DNA of 64,000 nt from Eikenella corrodens (GTDB lineage: Bacteria > Pseudomonadota > Gammaproteobacteria > Burkholderiales > Neisseriaceae): the NCBI RefSeq assembly GCF_900187105.1, contig NZ_LT906482.1:62001-126000 (forward strand), in the 5' to 3' direction. A program made the translations under genes and the position numbers. Under the pieces are notes generated by a model. The model worked only from the letters and a program-made list of their open reading frames with translations, searched no databases and was not told where the DNA came from. Below, one piece after another: positions 26,664 through 35,539 of this stretch (positions are counted from its first letter, which is position 1; every line of letters starts with the position of its first letter).

Positions 26664-27275
26664 CTATTTAGGCTGCGAACGCAACTGCTGCAAATGCGTC
26701 CGCACTTGGCGCACGTTCTCTTCGGTAAACAAATCCTCGATATTGCGCCAGATGCTGTGGAAGCCGTAGGGGCCGTGGCGCATTTCGTTTTTGGCTTGCT
26801 CCACCGTCCAGCCCTGGTAGATGATGCGGTACATGCCGGCAATCAGGCCAGTGCGGTCGGCGCCGTGGTAGCAATGGATCAACACCGTCCCTTCAGCCTG
26901 CTGCTGTTCAATCAAATATAGCGTTTCGGCCACCTGTTTCGGCGTAATCCGCCAAGTGAGCAGCGGCTGATTGAACAGCGCGATACCCCGGTCGGCCAAC
27001 ACTTTGCGATCGCCACTGCGGTTGAAGTAGCGCAGGTTCACCACGCTTTTCACGTTCAAAGATTGCAACAACTCCACATCTTCCTCCACCGGCTGCTCGC
27101 TGCGGTAGAGTTTGTCGTCCACCCGATACAGATTAGCCGCCTTGCTCACCTGCTCCGCCCAAGCCGGCTGCCCGGCAGGCGGCGTTTGCACCTGTGCCTG
27201 CGGCTGCGCGCAGGCGCTCAGCATAAGTGCCAACAACAGCCCGCCCAAACAGGTTTTATTTATTTTTGTTCCCAT
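26664..27275 (-). CDS. Protein tyrosine phosphatase-like lipoprotein
   Basis: This 203-residue protein has a lipoprotein signal with lipobox LSAC (Cys22) and a dual-specificity phosphatase fold. The complete active-site P-loop HCYHGADRTG (HC-X5-R-T, about residues 134-143) is present, with a candidate general acid region at QPLLTWRITP. It should act in the periplasm on the membrane. The substrate is unknown; relatives are annotated as phosphatases of unknown target. Monocistronic, with eikDUS on both sides. Confidence 0.85.
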   Translation of the reverse strand: MGTKINKTCLGGLLLALMLSACAQPQAQVQTPPAGQPAWAEQVSKAANLYRVDDKLYRSEQPVEEDVELLQSLNVKSVVNLRYFNRSGDRKVLADRGIALFNQPLLTWRITPKQVAETLYLIEQQQAEGTVLIHCYHGADRTGLIAGMYRIIYQGWTVEQAKNEMRHGPYGFHSIWRNIEDLFTEENVRQVRTHLQQLRSQPK

Positions 27276-27472
27276 CGTGCAATCTCTTTTCTAATTCTTG
27301 TAACACAATACTCAAATGAAACTTTCAGGTAGCCTTCATCGCAATCGCAGGCTACCTGAAAAACAATAACGGCACGCATTGTAAATAAGCATGCCCGTTC
27401 CGACAACCGCCGCCGCACTTGGAGGCTTTGTCTAAAAAATGTACAATTCCCAATTTACAGCAGTTCAGCTTT

Positions 27473-28477
27473 ATGCAAATCGGCCCCTACACTGTTTCCC
27501 CCGCCGTGGCGCTCGCGCCGATGGCCGGCATCACCGATAAACCGTTCCGTATGCTGGCACGGCAATTCGGCGCCGGCTGGACAGTGGGCGAAATGATCAG
27601 CAGCAACCCCGATCTGCAAAACACGCGCAAAACCCTCAACCGCATCGACCGCAGCGGCGAAAGCGGGGTGATTGCCGTGCAGATTGCCGGCAGCAACCCG
27701 GCTCAAATGGCCGAAGCTGCCCGCTACAACGTGGCACAGGGCGCGCAGCTCATCGACATCAATATGGGCTGTCCGGCCAAGAAAGTATGCCAGGTGCAGG
27801 CTGGCAGTGCCCTGCTGCAAAACGAGCCCTTGGTGGCCGAAATTTTACATGCCGTGGTGCGCGCGGTGGACGTGCCGGTTACGCTCAAAACACGGCTGGG
27901 CTGGCACGACGAACACAAAAACATCCTCACCATTGCCCGCATGGCAGAAGACGCCGGTATTGCCGCCATCGCTATCCACGGCCGCACCCGCACCCAAATG
28001 TATCGCGGCCAGGCCGAATACGGCCTGATTGCTGAAGCCAAACGCCGCCTGAGCATTCCCGTGTGGGTAAACGGCGATATCGACAGCCCGCAGAAAGCCG
28101 CGCGCGTATTGGCCGAAACCGGTGCCGACGGCGTGATGATCGGCCGCACCGCCCAAGGCCGGCCTTGGCTGTTCCGCGATGTGGCGCACTACCTCGCGCA
28201 CGGCAGCCTGCCGCAGCCGCTGCCTTTTCAGGTAGCCTCTGAAGCCCTGCTCGGCCATATCCGTGCCATGTACGGCTTCTACGGCGAAGCGGCCGGTATG
28301 CGCATCGCCCGCAAACACATCGGCTGGTATCTGGCCGACCTGCCGGAAGGCGAAGCCGAGCGCCGCCGCCTCAACGTGCTGGAGAGTGCCGAAGCGCAAT
28401 ACAACGGGCTGGCCGCCTGTTTGGCCGCACAGTCCGAACAATACGAATACTGGCCCTGCCCCTGGCGGCAGGCCTGA
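27473..28477 (+). CDS. dusB: tRNA-dihydrouridine synthase B
   Basis: DusB is an FMN enzyme that reduces specific uridines of tRNA (U17 in E. coli). The 334 residues start at the ATG at 27473 (MQIGPYTVSP), the usual family start, although the ribosome-binding site is weak. The FMN-barrel opening APMAGITDKPFR, the catalytic Cys100 in NMGCPAKKVCQVQAG, and LKTRLGWHDEH and WVNGDI motifs are present. An in-frame eikDUS near 28228 encodes FQVAS. The fis gene follows, as in enterobacteria. Confidence 0.94.
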   Translation: MQIGPYTVSPAVALAPMAGITDKPFRMLARQFGAGWTVGEMISSNPDLQNTRKTLNRIDRSGESGVIAVQIAGSNPAQMAEAARYNVAQGAQLIDINMGCPAKKVCQVQAGSALLQNEPLVAEILHAVVRAVDVPVTLKTRLGWHDEHKNILTIARMAEDAGIAAIAIHGRTRTQMYRGQAEYGLIAEAKRRLSIPVWVNGDIDSPQKAARVLAETGADGVMIGRTAQGRPWLFRDVAHYLAHGSLPQPLPFQVASEALLGHIRAMYGFYGEAAGMRIARKHIGWYLADLPEGEAERRRLNVLESAEAQYNGLAACLAAQSEQYEYWPCPWRQA

Positions 28478-28579
28478 AACACTGCAAACCACACGAAGGG
28501 AAGCTGGCAATACCCGCTGCCGCATCATGTGCCGGTTTGTTGCCCCATTTTTACACCACAATAATAAAAGGAGAGCAAA

Positions 28580-28819
28580 ATGCTCCATCAGAACAGCCAT
28601 ATCACTACTTGCATCGAAAACAGCCTGCAGCAATACTTTACCGATCTCGACGGCCAACCGGCGCACGACGTGTATCAAATGGTGTTGCAGCAAGTAGAAC
28701 TGCCGCTTTTGCGCTACGTGATGGCGCATTGCGAAGGCAACCAATCCAAAGCCGCCCAAGTGCTCGGCCTAAACCGAAATACCCTGCGCAAGAAGCTCAG
28801 CGCCTACGGCTTGATTTAG
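28580..28819 (+). CDS. fis: Fis-family DNA-binding protein
   Basis: This is a 79-residue nucleoid protein of the Fis family. The C-terminal helix-turn-helix NQSKAAQVLGLNRNTLRKKL is nearly identical to E. coli Fis, while the N-terminal transactivation arm is shorter (E. coli Fis has 98 residues). AAAGGAG is 9 bp upstream of the ATG. It lies 102 bp downstream of dusB on the same strand, matching the conserved dusB-fis operon. Confidence 0.93.
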   Translation: MLHQNSHITTCIENSLQQYFTDLDGQPAHDVYQMVLQQVELPLLRYVMAHCEGNQSKAAQVLGLNRNTLRKKLSAYGLI

Positions 28820-28882
28820 CCGCCATGCCATGGCCAATATTTTTCAGGTAGCCTCTTAACTCCAAACCACAAGGAACACTAA

Positions 28883-29371
28883 ATGACTCAAATCGGCATC
28901 ATCATGGGCAGCAACAGCGATTGGGCCGTGATGCAGCACGCCGCCGCCGTGCTCAAACAATTCGGCATCGCCTACGAAACCCGCGTGGTTTCCGCCCACC
29001 GCACGCCCGACTTGATGTTTGAATACGCCGAAACCGCCCGCGAACGCGGCCTGCAGGCCATCATTGCCGGTGCCGGCGGTGCTGCCCATCTGCCCGGCAT
29101 GGTGGCCGCCAAAACCACCCTGCCCGTGCTCGGTGTGCCCGTGCCCAGCAAATATTTGCGCGGCGAAGACTCCCTGCTCTCCATCGTGCAAATGCCCAAA
29201 GGCATCCCCGTGGCCACCTTCGCCATCGGCGAAGCCGGTGCTGCCAATGCCGCCCTCTTTGCCGCCGCCCTGCTTGCCAACCACGACCCCGCACTGGCGG
29301 CCAAACTCGCCGATTTCCGCGAAACCCAGCGCCAAACCGTGCTGGCAATGGAACTGCCCGAAGCCGAATAA
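28883..29371 (+). CDS. purE: N5-carboxyaminoimidazole ribonucleotide mutase
   Basis: PurE converts N5-CAIR to CAIR in purine synthesis. The 162 residues hold the substrate-binding GSNSDWAVM near the start, SAHRTPD at about residue 40 with the catalytic His, and [11 protein letters not shown]. This is the class I form, which normally works with PurK; purK is not in the window. A Shine-Dalgarno AAGGAAC precedes the ATG. Confidence 0.96.
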   Translation: MTQIGIIMGSNSDWAVMQHAAAVLKQFGIAYETRVVSAHRTPDLMFEYAETARERGLQAIIAGAGGAAHLPGMVAAKTTLPVLGVPVPSKYLRGEDSLLSIVQMPKGIPVATFAIGEAGAANAALFAAALLANHDPALAAKLADFRETQRQTVLAMELPEAE

Positions 29372-29629
29372 CTAAAACCTTGCTTGCCTAACCCGTTTGG
29401 CCGTGTACTGACTGTATGTACTTATACAACTAGCTGCCTAGCATGAAAAAAAGCTTCAGCTGCAAAATCCACGCTATTCAGGCTACCTGAAAGCAACACC
29501 CGCCGTCTGGCAAAATAGCAATTATTGCCAGACAAAGCCGCACAAACCGGCAAAAACGTAAGGATTGTTCGCCAAAACTGCCAAGCTGTGCCACAATCCA
29601 CCCACTACCCCACTAACCGAGAACCTGCC

Positions 29630-30112
29630 ATGACACAAGAAACCGCCTTGGGAGCCGCCCTCAAGTCTGCCGTGCAGACCATGAGCAAGAAGAAGCAAAC
29701 CGATCTGATTGCCGACCACATCTACGGCAAATACGACGTATTCAAACGCTTCAAACCCCTGGCCTTGGGCATCGACAAAGACCTCGTTGCCGCCCTGCCC
29801 CAATACGACCCCGCCCTGATCGCCCGCGTGCTTTCTAATCACTGCCGCCGCCCGCGCTACCTCAAATCGCTGGCACGCGGCGGTAAGCGCTTCGATTTGA
29901 ACAACCGCTTCAAAGGCAAAATTAGCCCCGAAGAGCAGGCCATCGCCCAGCAACACCCTGCCGTGCAGGAAATGCTCGCCCGCCAAGCCGCCAAACAGGC
30001 CGAACAACAAGCAGCCGAGGCTGAAGCCGCCGTTGCCGAACAGCCCGCCGAAGCCACAGCAGAAACTGCTGCGCCCGCCGCAGAAACCCCTGCCGCCCCG
30101 GCAGCCGAATAA
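29630..30112 (+). CDS. proQ: ProQ/FinO domain RNA-binding protein
   Basis: This 160-residue RNA chaperone has a FinO/ProQ domain (about residues 12-110; DVFKRFKPLALGIDKDL, LSNHCRRPRYLKSLA and RFDLNN motifs) and a low-complexity Ala/Glu/Pro tail from about residue 118. The neisserial ProQ is a minimal form that binds sRNAs and mRNA 3' ends. The C-terminal Tudor-like domain of E. coli ProQ is missing and replaced by the acidic tail. The ATG at 29630 is chosen over an upstream in-frame codon by family start. Confidence 0.92.
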   Translation: MTQETALGAALKSAVQTMSKKKQTDLIADHIYGKYDVFKRFKPLALGIDKDLVAALPQYDPALIARVLSNHCRRPRYLKSLARGGKRFDLNNRFKGKISPEEQAIAQQHPAVQEMLARQAAKQAEQQAAEAEAAVAEQPAEATAETAAPAAETPAAPAAE

Positions 30113-30127
30113 ATCTACGGCCCATAA

Positions 30128-30160
30128 AGGCTACCTGAAAAGTTTCAGGTAGCCTTTTGC
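30128..30160 (+). terminator. Inverted eikDUS pair terminator of proQ
   Basis: AGGCTACCTGAA (30128-30139) and TTCAGGTAGCCT (30144-30155) are 4 bp apart and followed by TTTT. It lies 15 bp after the proQ stop. A second such pair is at 30209-30220 and 30224-30235, so two hairpins separate proQ from the next gene. Confidence 0.7.
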
Positions 30161-30265
30161 TGTACTTCAGTATGAATTAGCGCCAATGAATACTCACAAC
30201 CACACTACAGGCTACCTGAAACTTTCAGGTAGCCTCAAACTCTAATCCAACATAAGGAAAACCAC

Positions 30266-31345
30266 ATGCGCACACCCATCCTCCTCCCCATCGCCGCCCT
30301 GCTGCTCGCTGCCTGTGCCGGCAACCCCCTGCCTCCGCCCACCGCCGACCAACCCACCGACACCTCCATGATCAACACCGCATTTTGGACCGCCCAGCCC
30401 TACTGCGCCGGCCGCGTGCAAATGCGCCTGCCTGCCGAGCGCCGCTACGGCTCAAGAAACCAAGGCCAAACCGAAAGCTACCGCTACAACGGCTGGCAAA
30501 TCAATCATTACGTCGACGATTGGCGTTTCCTCAACGTCATCCTCACCCAAAGGCGGCAAGGCGGATTTAACCGCTATTTTGAGCGGAGTACCGGCCATGG
30601 CGAAGGCTATATCGGCGAGCGCGAGCTTATCCCCGGCCGCGCCTTCCTGCAATTCACCCGCAAAACCCCCATGTTCGACGGCAGCCGCCTGAGTGCCAGT
30701 CTCGGCATCCGCTACGATGCCGAGCTCATCGTCAAGCTCGGCCCAAACGGCGGTTTCCACACCGACGGTGAATTAAAAATCCCCACCCCGGGCGGCACAG
30801 AACCGAACAACTGGCGTGAACAGGAACGCTCACTGCTCAACAAAGCAACGCATGAAATGCGCCGCGACCTCACCTCCCGCCTGCGCGAGCGCCAGCCATA
30901 CGAAGTACCTAAACATCAAGGTGTATGCATCCCCGACGGCTTCTTCGCCGACAACGGCGATACCCCCTTTAAAGGCAGCTCCCGCGTTTATTTCGCCGGC
31001 CAAGACGACACCTATATCATCATCTCCCACGGCCGCAACCCACGCGGCGCTTCCATCGCCAACGGCCGCAACCATCCCGACACCGAAGGCTTGAAAGGCT
31101 TTATGCAATCGCTCACCGCCCACGCCGTCCGCCAAGGCCCGCGCACCATCAACGGCATGCCCGGCTACGAAAAAATCAGCCGCTGGGACGGCAACCACTA
31201 CCTGCTTAGATGGGAGCGCGAAAGCGACCACCTCCTCGTGATGATGCCCTTCGGTACCGAAACCTTCGACGGCACCAAACGCAGCCAGCAGGAAATCTTC
31301 GCCATTTGGGACACTGTCCTGACCACCCTCAAACCGGTGGAATAA
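30266..31345 (+). CDS. Lipoprotein, possible Tli4-type immunity protein
   Basis: This 359-residue protein has a lipoprotein signal with lipobox LLAAC (Cys17) and a long soluble region. The opening of the mature part (YCAGRVQMRLPAERRY) and the C-terminal portion with a repeated pattern (GVCIPDGFFADNG, then LPE-like strands and LLRWERESDHLLVMM) recall the Tli4 family of type VI secretion immunity lipoproteins. That assignment is tentative, from memory of the pattern. No effector gene lies beside it. AAGGAAAACCAC precedes the ATG. Confidence 0.55.
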   Translation: MRTPILLPIAALLLAACAGNPLPPPTADQPTDTSMINTAFWTAQPYCAGRVQMRLPAERRYGSRNQGQTESYRYNGWQINHYVDDWRFLNVILTQRRQGGFNRYFERSTGHGEGYIGERELIPGRAFLQFTRKTPMFDGSRLSASLGIRYDAELIVKLGPNGGFHTDGELKIPTPGGTEPNNWREQERSLLNKATHEMRRDLTSRLRERQPYEVPKHQGVCIPDGFFADNGDTPFKGSSRVYFAGQDDTYIIISHGRNPRGASIANGRNHPDTEGLKGFMQSLTAHAVRQGPRTINGMPGYEKISRWDGNHYLLRWERESDHLLVMMPFGTETFDGTKRSQQEIFAIWDTVLTTLKPVE

Positions 31346-31362
31346 CCCGGCAACCCAAGCAA

Positions 31363-31401
31363 AAGGCTACCTGAAACAGTTTTTCTGTTTCAGGTAGCCT
31401 T
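31363..31401 (+). terminator. Extended eikDUS-pair hairpin
   Basis: A 17 bp perfect stem (31363-31379 with 31385-31401), with two eikDUS copies inside it, surrounds a 5 nt T loop. It lies 17 bp past the lipoprotein stop and is one of the strongest hairpins in the window. Confidence 0.7.
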
Positions 31402-31494
31402 AATTTATCGGGTGTAGCACAGCTATTGCCGCACCTCCTTGGGGCAGGCAAATTGATCTGATGGCAGCTTATCTTTTTTCAGACCAGCTGCACC

Positions 31495-31767
31495 CTATTT
31501 CCCGGCATTCAGGTTAACCGGAATCGGATCCGGCGCCTTGTTTGGGCTGTATTCATCAAAATAAATCATCCGCTCCTGCTCATTCCAGCTCAATTTGCGC
31601 GATGGGGAGGAATGTTCGGCCAAAACCTTATCCAAGACGGCGCGGCACTGGCCAGCGGGCAGGCGGTATAAGGCCAAGGCTGCATTGGCATCAAACGAAG
31701 GCATGGCCTGATCAACGTACCTGCAGCCTACACTGTTGCTCAAGCACGCCCATTCCTCGGCACACAA
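31495..31767 (-). CDS. Hypothetical protein, start uncertain
   Basis: This open frame of 90 residues starts at a TTG at 31765-31767. An internal ATG (31702-31704, MPSFDANAAL) would give 69 residues. I recognise no family. The sequence is hydrophilic with three Cys residues in the first part and no signal peptide. A TATAAT-like element on the minus strand (31776-31781) lies just upstream, but neither start has a good ribosome-binding site. It may be a remnant of a longer gene. Confidence 0.35.
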   Translation of the reverse strand: MCAEEWACLSNSVGCRYVDQAMPSFDANAALALYRLPAGQCRAVLDKVLAEHSSPSRKLSWNEQERMIYFDEYSPNKAPDPIPVNLNAGK

Positions 31768-31804
31768 CGGATGGGATTATATCGGAGGCAGGCGGCTTGA
31801 TGGG

Positions 31805-31842
31805 AGGCTACCTGAAAACAGCTTTCTAGTTTCAGGTAGCCT
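31805..31842. terminator. Extended eikDUS-pair hairpin
   Basis: AGGCTACCTGAA (31805-31816) and TTCAGGTAGCCT (31831-31842) are extended by matching GGG and CCC outside. The hairpin separates accD from the hypothetical gene on the minus strand. Confidence 0.55.
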
Positions 31843-31856
31843 CCCCAAAAACGGCA

Positions 31857-31884
31857 AAACAGGCCGTATTGCTCCGGCCTGTTT
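31857..31884 (-). terminator. Rho-independent terminator of accD
   Basis: AAACAGGCC (31857-31865) and GGCCTGTTT (31876-31884) pair around a 10 nt loop. On the minus strand the stem ends in TTT followed by GCCGTTTTT. It lies 20 bp past the accD stop. Confidence 0.7.
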
Positions 31885-31903
31885 CGCTTCGTATCTCTCC
31901 CAA

Positions 31904-32767
31904 CTAAGCCGCCACCGGCTGGTTGCGCAGCAGGCGGATAAGTTTGGCGATGCGCGCTTTCATTTCGCGGCGGTCCACAATTTGGTCGATGGCGCCTTTC
32001 TCCAGCAGGAATTCGGCGCGCTGGAAGCCTTCGGGCAGTTTTTCGCGCACGGTCTGCTCAATCACGCGCGGGCCGGCAAAGCCCACTAGCGCGTTCGGCT
32101 CGGCCAGCACCACGTCGCCCAAAAAGGCAAAGCTGGCAGAAACGCCGCCCATGGTCGGGTCGGTGAGCACGGAAATAAAGGGCAGCTGTTTGTCGCTTAA
32201 CAAGTGCAACACGGCGCTGGTTTTGGTCATCTGCATCAGTGAGCTCAGGCCTTCCTGCATCCGCGCCCCGCCGGAAGCGGCAACACAGATAAAGGAGCAG
32301 CCGTTTTCCGCCGCCGCGCGCACACCGCGCACAAAACGTTCGCCCACCACCGAGCCCATCGAGCCGCCGATAAAGCGGAATTCAAATGCAGCCACCACCA
32401 CGGGCAGCCCGTCCATTTCGCCTTTCATCACCACCAAGGCATCGTTTTCGCCGGTGGCTTTGCGCGCCGCGCTGAGGCGGTCGGGGTATTTTTTGCTGTC
32501 TTTGAATTTCAAAATATCGGTGGGCTTCACCTCGGCGCCGATTTCTTCGCGGCCAGCTTCGTCTAACAGCAGATCCAGCCGCTCGCGGGCGCTGAGCGGA
32601 TTATGGTGGTTGCACTTGGGGCAAACTTGGTGGTTTTCTTCCAAATCGGAGGCATACAGCACTTCAGAGCAGGCCGGGCATTTGCGCCACAGGCCTTCCG
32701 GCACGCCGGATTTACCGCTGTCTTCGCGTTTGATTTTCGGGGGGAGGATTTTGTCGAGCCAACTCAT
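31904..32767 (-). CDS. accD: Acetyl-CoA carboxylase carboxyltransferase subunit beta
   Basis: AccD is the zinc-containing subunit of the carboxyltransferase that makes malonyl-CoA for fatty acid synthesis with AccA. The 287 residues are normal. The N-terminal zinc ribbon has CPAC (near 34-37) and CPKC (near 53-56). The crotonase-like domain has [15 protein letters not shown] and the [17 protein letters not shown] segment. It is the last gene of the trpA-ORF-accD minus-strand group. Family operons often place folC after accD, which is not the case here. Confidence 0.97.
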   Translation of the reverse strand: MSWLDKILPPKIKREDSGKSGVPEGLWRKCPACSEVLYASDLEENHQVCPKCNHHNPLSARERLDLLLDEAGREEIGAEVKPTDILKFKDSKKYPDRLSAARKATGENDALVVMKGEMDGLPVVVAAFEFRFIGGSMGSVVGERFVRGVRAAAENGCSFICVAASGGARMQEGLSSLMQMTKTSAVLHLLSDKQLPFISVLTDPTMGGVSASFAFLGDVVLAEPNALVGFAGPRVIEQTVREKLPEGFQRAEFLLEKGAIDQIVDRREMKARIAKLIRLLRNQPVAA

Positions 32768-32903
32768 GATTTACTCCATTTGCTCCTAATTAGGTTTGGT
32801 TTGCCACTTGGGGCAACAGCCGGGCGGGATAGTAGCCAATAGCGGCGGTTTAGGCAAGTTTTGTAAAGACCGCAAGGATTTTGCCTGGCTACGGGCGGCG
32901 GTT

Positions 32904-33137
32904 TTACAAGCAAATCGGGCAGTAGGCCAAACAGGCATCCACCACTTCTTCCGCCGTGGGCGCGTAATCCGCCGGGCCGCTGCTGCGGGCGTTCCACCCT
33001 TCGGGGTAGAAAAACAGGCTGCTGCCTTCGGGATGGAGCACATTGAGGTCGAACTCTGCCATCAAACCGTCCAGCACATCATCGCCTTCTTCCACCAAGA
33101 TGCGCTTCCCTAAATCGATTAATTCGTCCCGCGTCAT
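32904..33137 (-). CDS. Small conserved hypothetical protein
   Basis: This 77-residue acidic, cytoplasmic protein begins MTRDELIDLGKRILVEEGDDVLDGL in two parts and ends with a short Cys-rich tail (CLAYCPICL). I do not recognise a named family. Its start is 12 bp after trpA, and both strand and spacing argue it is a real gene co-transcribed with trpA and accD. An eikDUS fills the trpA junction. The C-terminal CxxxCPxC pattern may bind a metal, which is inference. Confidence 0.65.
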   Translation of the reverse strand: MTRDELIDLGKRILVEEGDDVLDGLMAEFDLNVLHPEGSSLFFYPEGWNARSSGPADYAPTAEEVVDACLAYCPICL

Positions 33138-33149
33138 TTTCAGGTAGCC

Positions 33150-33932
33150 TTAAATGGCTTCTCTCAAGCTTTTCACCAACTTGCCTGCGGCTTCTACCTC
33201 GCGGCCGGGGTTGGCTTCGATTTCTTTCACAATGCGGCTGCCGATCACCACGCCGTCAGCCACGGCGGCGACTTGCCGCGCGCTCTCGGCATCGGAAATG
33301 CCGAAGCCAACGCAAATCGGCAGCGGCACATGGCGTCGCAGCACAGCCACTTTTTCCGCCACTTCCGCGGTGTTCAGGCTGGCCGAGCCGGTAACGCCTT
33401 TGAGCGATACGTAATACACGAAGCCGGAAGCCAGCTTGGCAATTTCGGCCATCCGTTCCTCGCCGGTGGTGGGGGCAACCAGGAAAATGGTATCGAGCCC
33501 GGCGGCCTTGAGCGCGTTATGCAGTGGGGCTACGGTTTCAATCGGGCTATCCACCGTGAGTATGCCGTCTACGCCGGCCTCTTTGGCGGCACGGGCAAAT
33601 GGCTCATAGCCCATTTTGTGAATCGGATTCAGGTAGCCCATCAAAACCACGGGGGTGCTTTGGTTGCTTTGGCGGAAGCGGCGCACGGTTTCCAATACGT
33701 CTTTCAGAGTAACTCCGTTGGCCAAGGCGCGTTCGGCTGCACGCTGGATGGTGGGGCCATCCGACATCGGGTCGGAAAACGGCACGCCCAGCTCGATAAT
33801 ATCCGCGCCGTTGGCAGCCAGACTGTGCATCAGCTCCAGAGTAGTTTCAAGGTTTGGGTCGCCAGCGGTGATGTAGGCAACCAAGGTTTTATGTGTATCG
33901 GCATTTTGAAAAACTTGTTTGATTCTGCTCAT
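33150..33932 (-). CDS. trpA: Tryptophan synthase subunit alpha
   Basis: TrpA cleaves indole-3-glycerol phosphate to indole, which passes to TrpB. I start at the ATG at 33930-33932 (MSRIKQVFQ, 260 residues), which has GGATGAA upstream; an ATG 12 bp earlier is possible. The catalytic Glu is in IIELGVPFSDPMSDGP and the Asp in the DGILTVDSP region; GFGISDAESARQVA binds phosphate. The conserved MGYLNP segment is encoded by a near-perfect eikDUS. trpB is not adjacent, unlike many genomes. Confidence 0.96.
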   Translation of the reverse strand: MSRIKQVFQNADTHKTLVAYITAGDPNLETTLELMHSLAANGADIIELGVPFSDPMSDGPTIQRAAERALANGVTLKDVLETVRRFRQSNQSTPVVLMGYLNPIHKMGYEPFARAAKEAGVDGILTVDSPIETVAPLHNALKAAGLDTIFLVAPTTGEERMAEIAKLASGFVYYVSLKGVTGSASLNTAEVAEKVAVLRRHVPLPICVGFGISDAESARQVAAVADGVVIGSRIVKEIEANPGREVEAAGKLVKSLREAI

Positions 33933-33993
33933 GATTTCATCCATATCTGAGGCTACCTGAAAACCAAATAAAAGGTTTCAACTAGCCATTGGT

Positions 33994-35349
33994 TTAATTC
34001 TTCAACGACTGCACCGGCGCGGGAATCCGCCCGCCGCGGTTCACGAACACTTCGCAGCTTCCTTCCTTCACCGGCATAATCGGCGCGTAGCCCAGCAGCC
34101 CGCCGAATTCTACGCTTTCGCCCACGCCTTTGCCGGTTACGGGGATAATGCGCACAGCGGTGGTTTTGCTGTTGATCATGCCGATGGCGGCTTCATCGGC
34201 GATGATGCCGGAAATGGTGGCGGCTGAAGTGTTGCCCGGCACGGCCACCATGTCCAGCCCCACCGAGCATACGGCGGTCATGGCTTCGAGTTTGTCCAGC
34301 GTCAGCACGCCGCTTTTCGCCGCCGCAATCATGCCTTCGTCTTCCGACACGGGAATGAACGCGCCGCTCAGGCCGCCGACGGCAGAGGAAGCCATCATAC
34401 CGCCTTTTTTCACAGCATCGTTCAACAGCGCGAGTGCAGCGGTGGTGCCGTGCGTGCCGCAGATAGTCAGACCCATCGCTTCCAGAATGCGGGCGACGGA
34501 ATCGCCAACGGTGGGCGTAGGCGCGAGCGACAAATCCAAAATGCCGAACGGAATATTCAGACGGCGTGCCGCTTCCTGCCCGATCAGTTCGCCCACCCGC
34601 GTGATTTTGAACGCGGTTTTCTTCACGATTTCGGCAATTTCAGTCAAATCCTTGCCATCGCAATCCGCCAACGCGGCCTGCACCACACCGGGGCCGGACA
34701 CGCCCACGTTCAGCATCACATCGCCTTCGCCCGCGCCGTGGAACGCACCCGCCATAAACGGATTGTCGTCCACCGCGTTGCAGAACACAACGATTTTGGC
34801 GCAGCCGAAACCTTCAGGCGTAGTTTCCGCCGTGCGCTTGATGGTTTCCCCCATCAGCTTCACCGCGTCCATATTGATGCCGGCGCGGGTGCCGCCGATA
34901 TTGACTGAGCTGCACACGATGTCAGTGGTTTTCATCGCTTCGGGAATGGAGCGAATCAACACTTCGTCGGATGGCGACATGCCTTTTTGTGCCAGCGCGG
35001 AAAAGCCGCCGATAAACGACACGCCGATGGCTTTGGCCGCCTTGTCCAGCGTTTGCGCGATGGAAACGTAGCTGTCCGCCCCCGTAGCCGAGGCGATTTG
35101 GGCGATGGGCGTTACGGAAATGCGCTGGTTCACAATCGGCACACCGTATTTGGCCGACAGCTCGCGGGCTACCTGAACCAAGTCTTTGCCCACGCGGGTG
35201 ATTTTATCGTAGATATTTTGGTTTAGCTGGTCGATATCAGGCGAAATGCAGTCGTGCAAATCGATGCCGATGGTAAGCGTGCGCACGTCGAAATTTTGGT
35301 CGGCAACCATGCGGACGGTTTCTAAGATTTCGGTAAAGCGAAGGGACAT
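33994..35349 (-). CDS. PFL family protein (DUF711, UPF0210)
   Basis: This 451-residue protein of the DUF711/UPF0210 family is related in fold to glycyl radical (pyruvate formate-lyase-like) enzymes but lacks known activity. Family features include the [13 protein letters not shown] segment, [41 protein letters not shown] and [16 protein letters not shown]. It lies 190 bp downstream of an ACT-domain gene on the same strand, the arrangement found across many bacteria. Confidence 0.9.
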   Translation of the reverse strand: MSLRFTEILETVRMVADQNFDVRTLTIGIDLHDCISPDIDQLNQNIYDKITRVGKDLVQVARELSAKYGVPIVNQRISVTPIAQIASATGADSYVSIAQTLDKAAKAIGVSFIGGFSALAQKGMSPSDEVLIRSIPEAMKTTDIVCSSVNIGGTRAGINMDAVKLMGETIKRTAETTPEGFGCAKIVVFCNAVDDNPFMAGAFHGAGEGDVMLNVGVSGPGVVQAALADCDGKDLTEIAEIVKKTAFKITRVGELIGQEAARRLNIPFGILDLSLAPTPTVGDSVARILEAMGLTICGTHGTTAALALLNDAVKKGGMMASSAVGGLSGAFIPVSEDEGMIAAAKSGVLTLDKLEAMTAVCSVGLDMVAVPGNTSAATISGIIADEAAIGMINSKTTAVRIIPVTGKGVGESVEFGGLLGYAPIMPVKEGSCEVFVNRGGRIPAPVQSLKN

Positions 35350-35522
35350 TTTCAGGTAGCCTTTATATTGTTGGATTAGATTTTGAGTTTGACATACATA
35401 TTTCCATGGGTCCCCTCAACACTTTTGCGCATCTGGTATGCGAATATCTCTGGGTATTTCTTCACTCTAGGCTATCTGAAACCTATTCCATGCCTGAAAT
35501 ACTGTAATCGCGGTGAAGAACT

Positions 35523-35537
35523 TTCAGGCAGCCTGAA
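35523..35537. repeat. Overlapping sim and king DUS dialects
   Basis: The 15 bp palindrome TTCAGGCAGCCTGAA contains the AG-simDUS on one strand (35523-35534) and AG-kingDUS on the other (35526-35537), overlapping by 9 bp. It sits just past the stop of the ACT-domain gene and is not the local dialect. A related sim-type copy is at 16495-16506. Confidence 0.75.
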
Positions 35538-35539
35538 GA

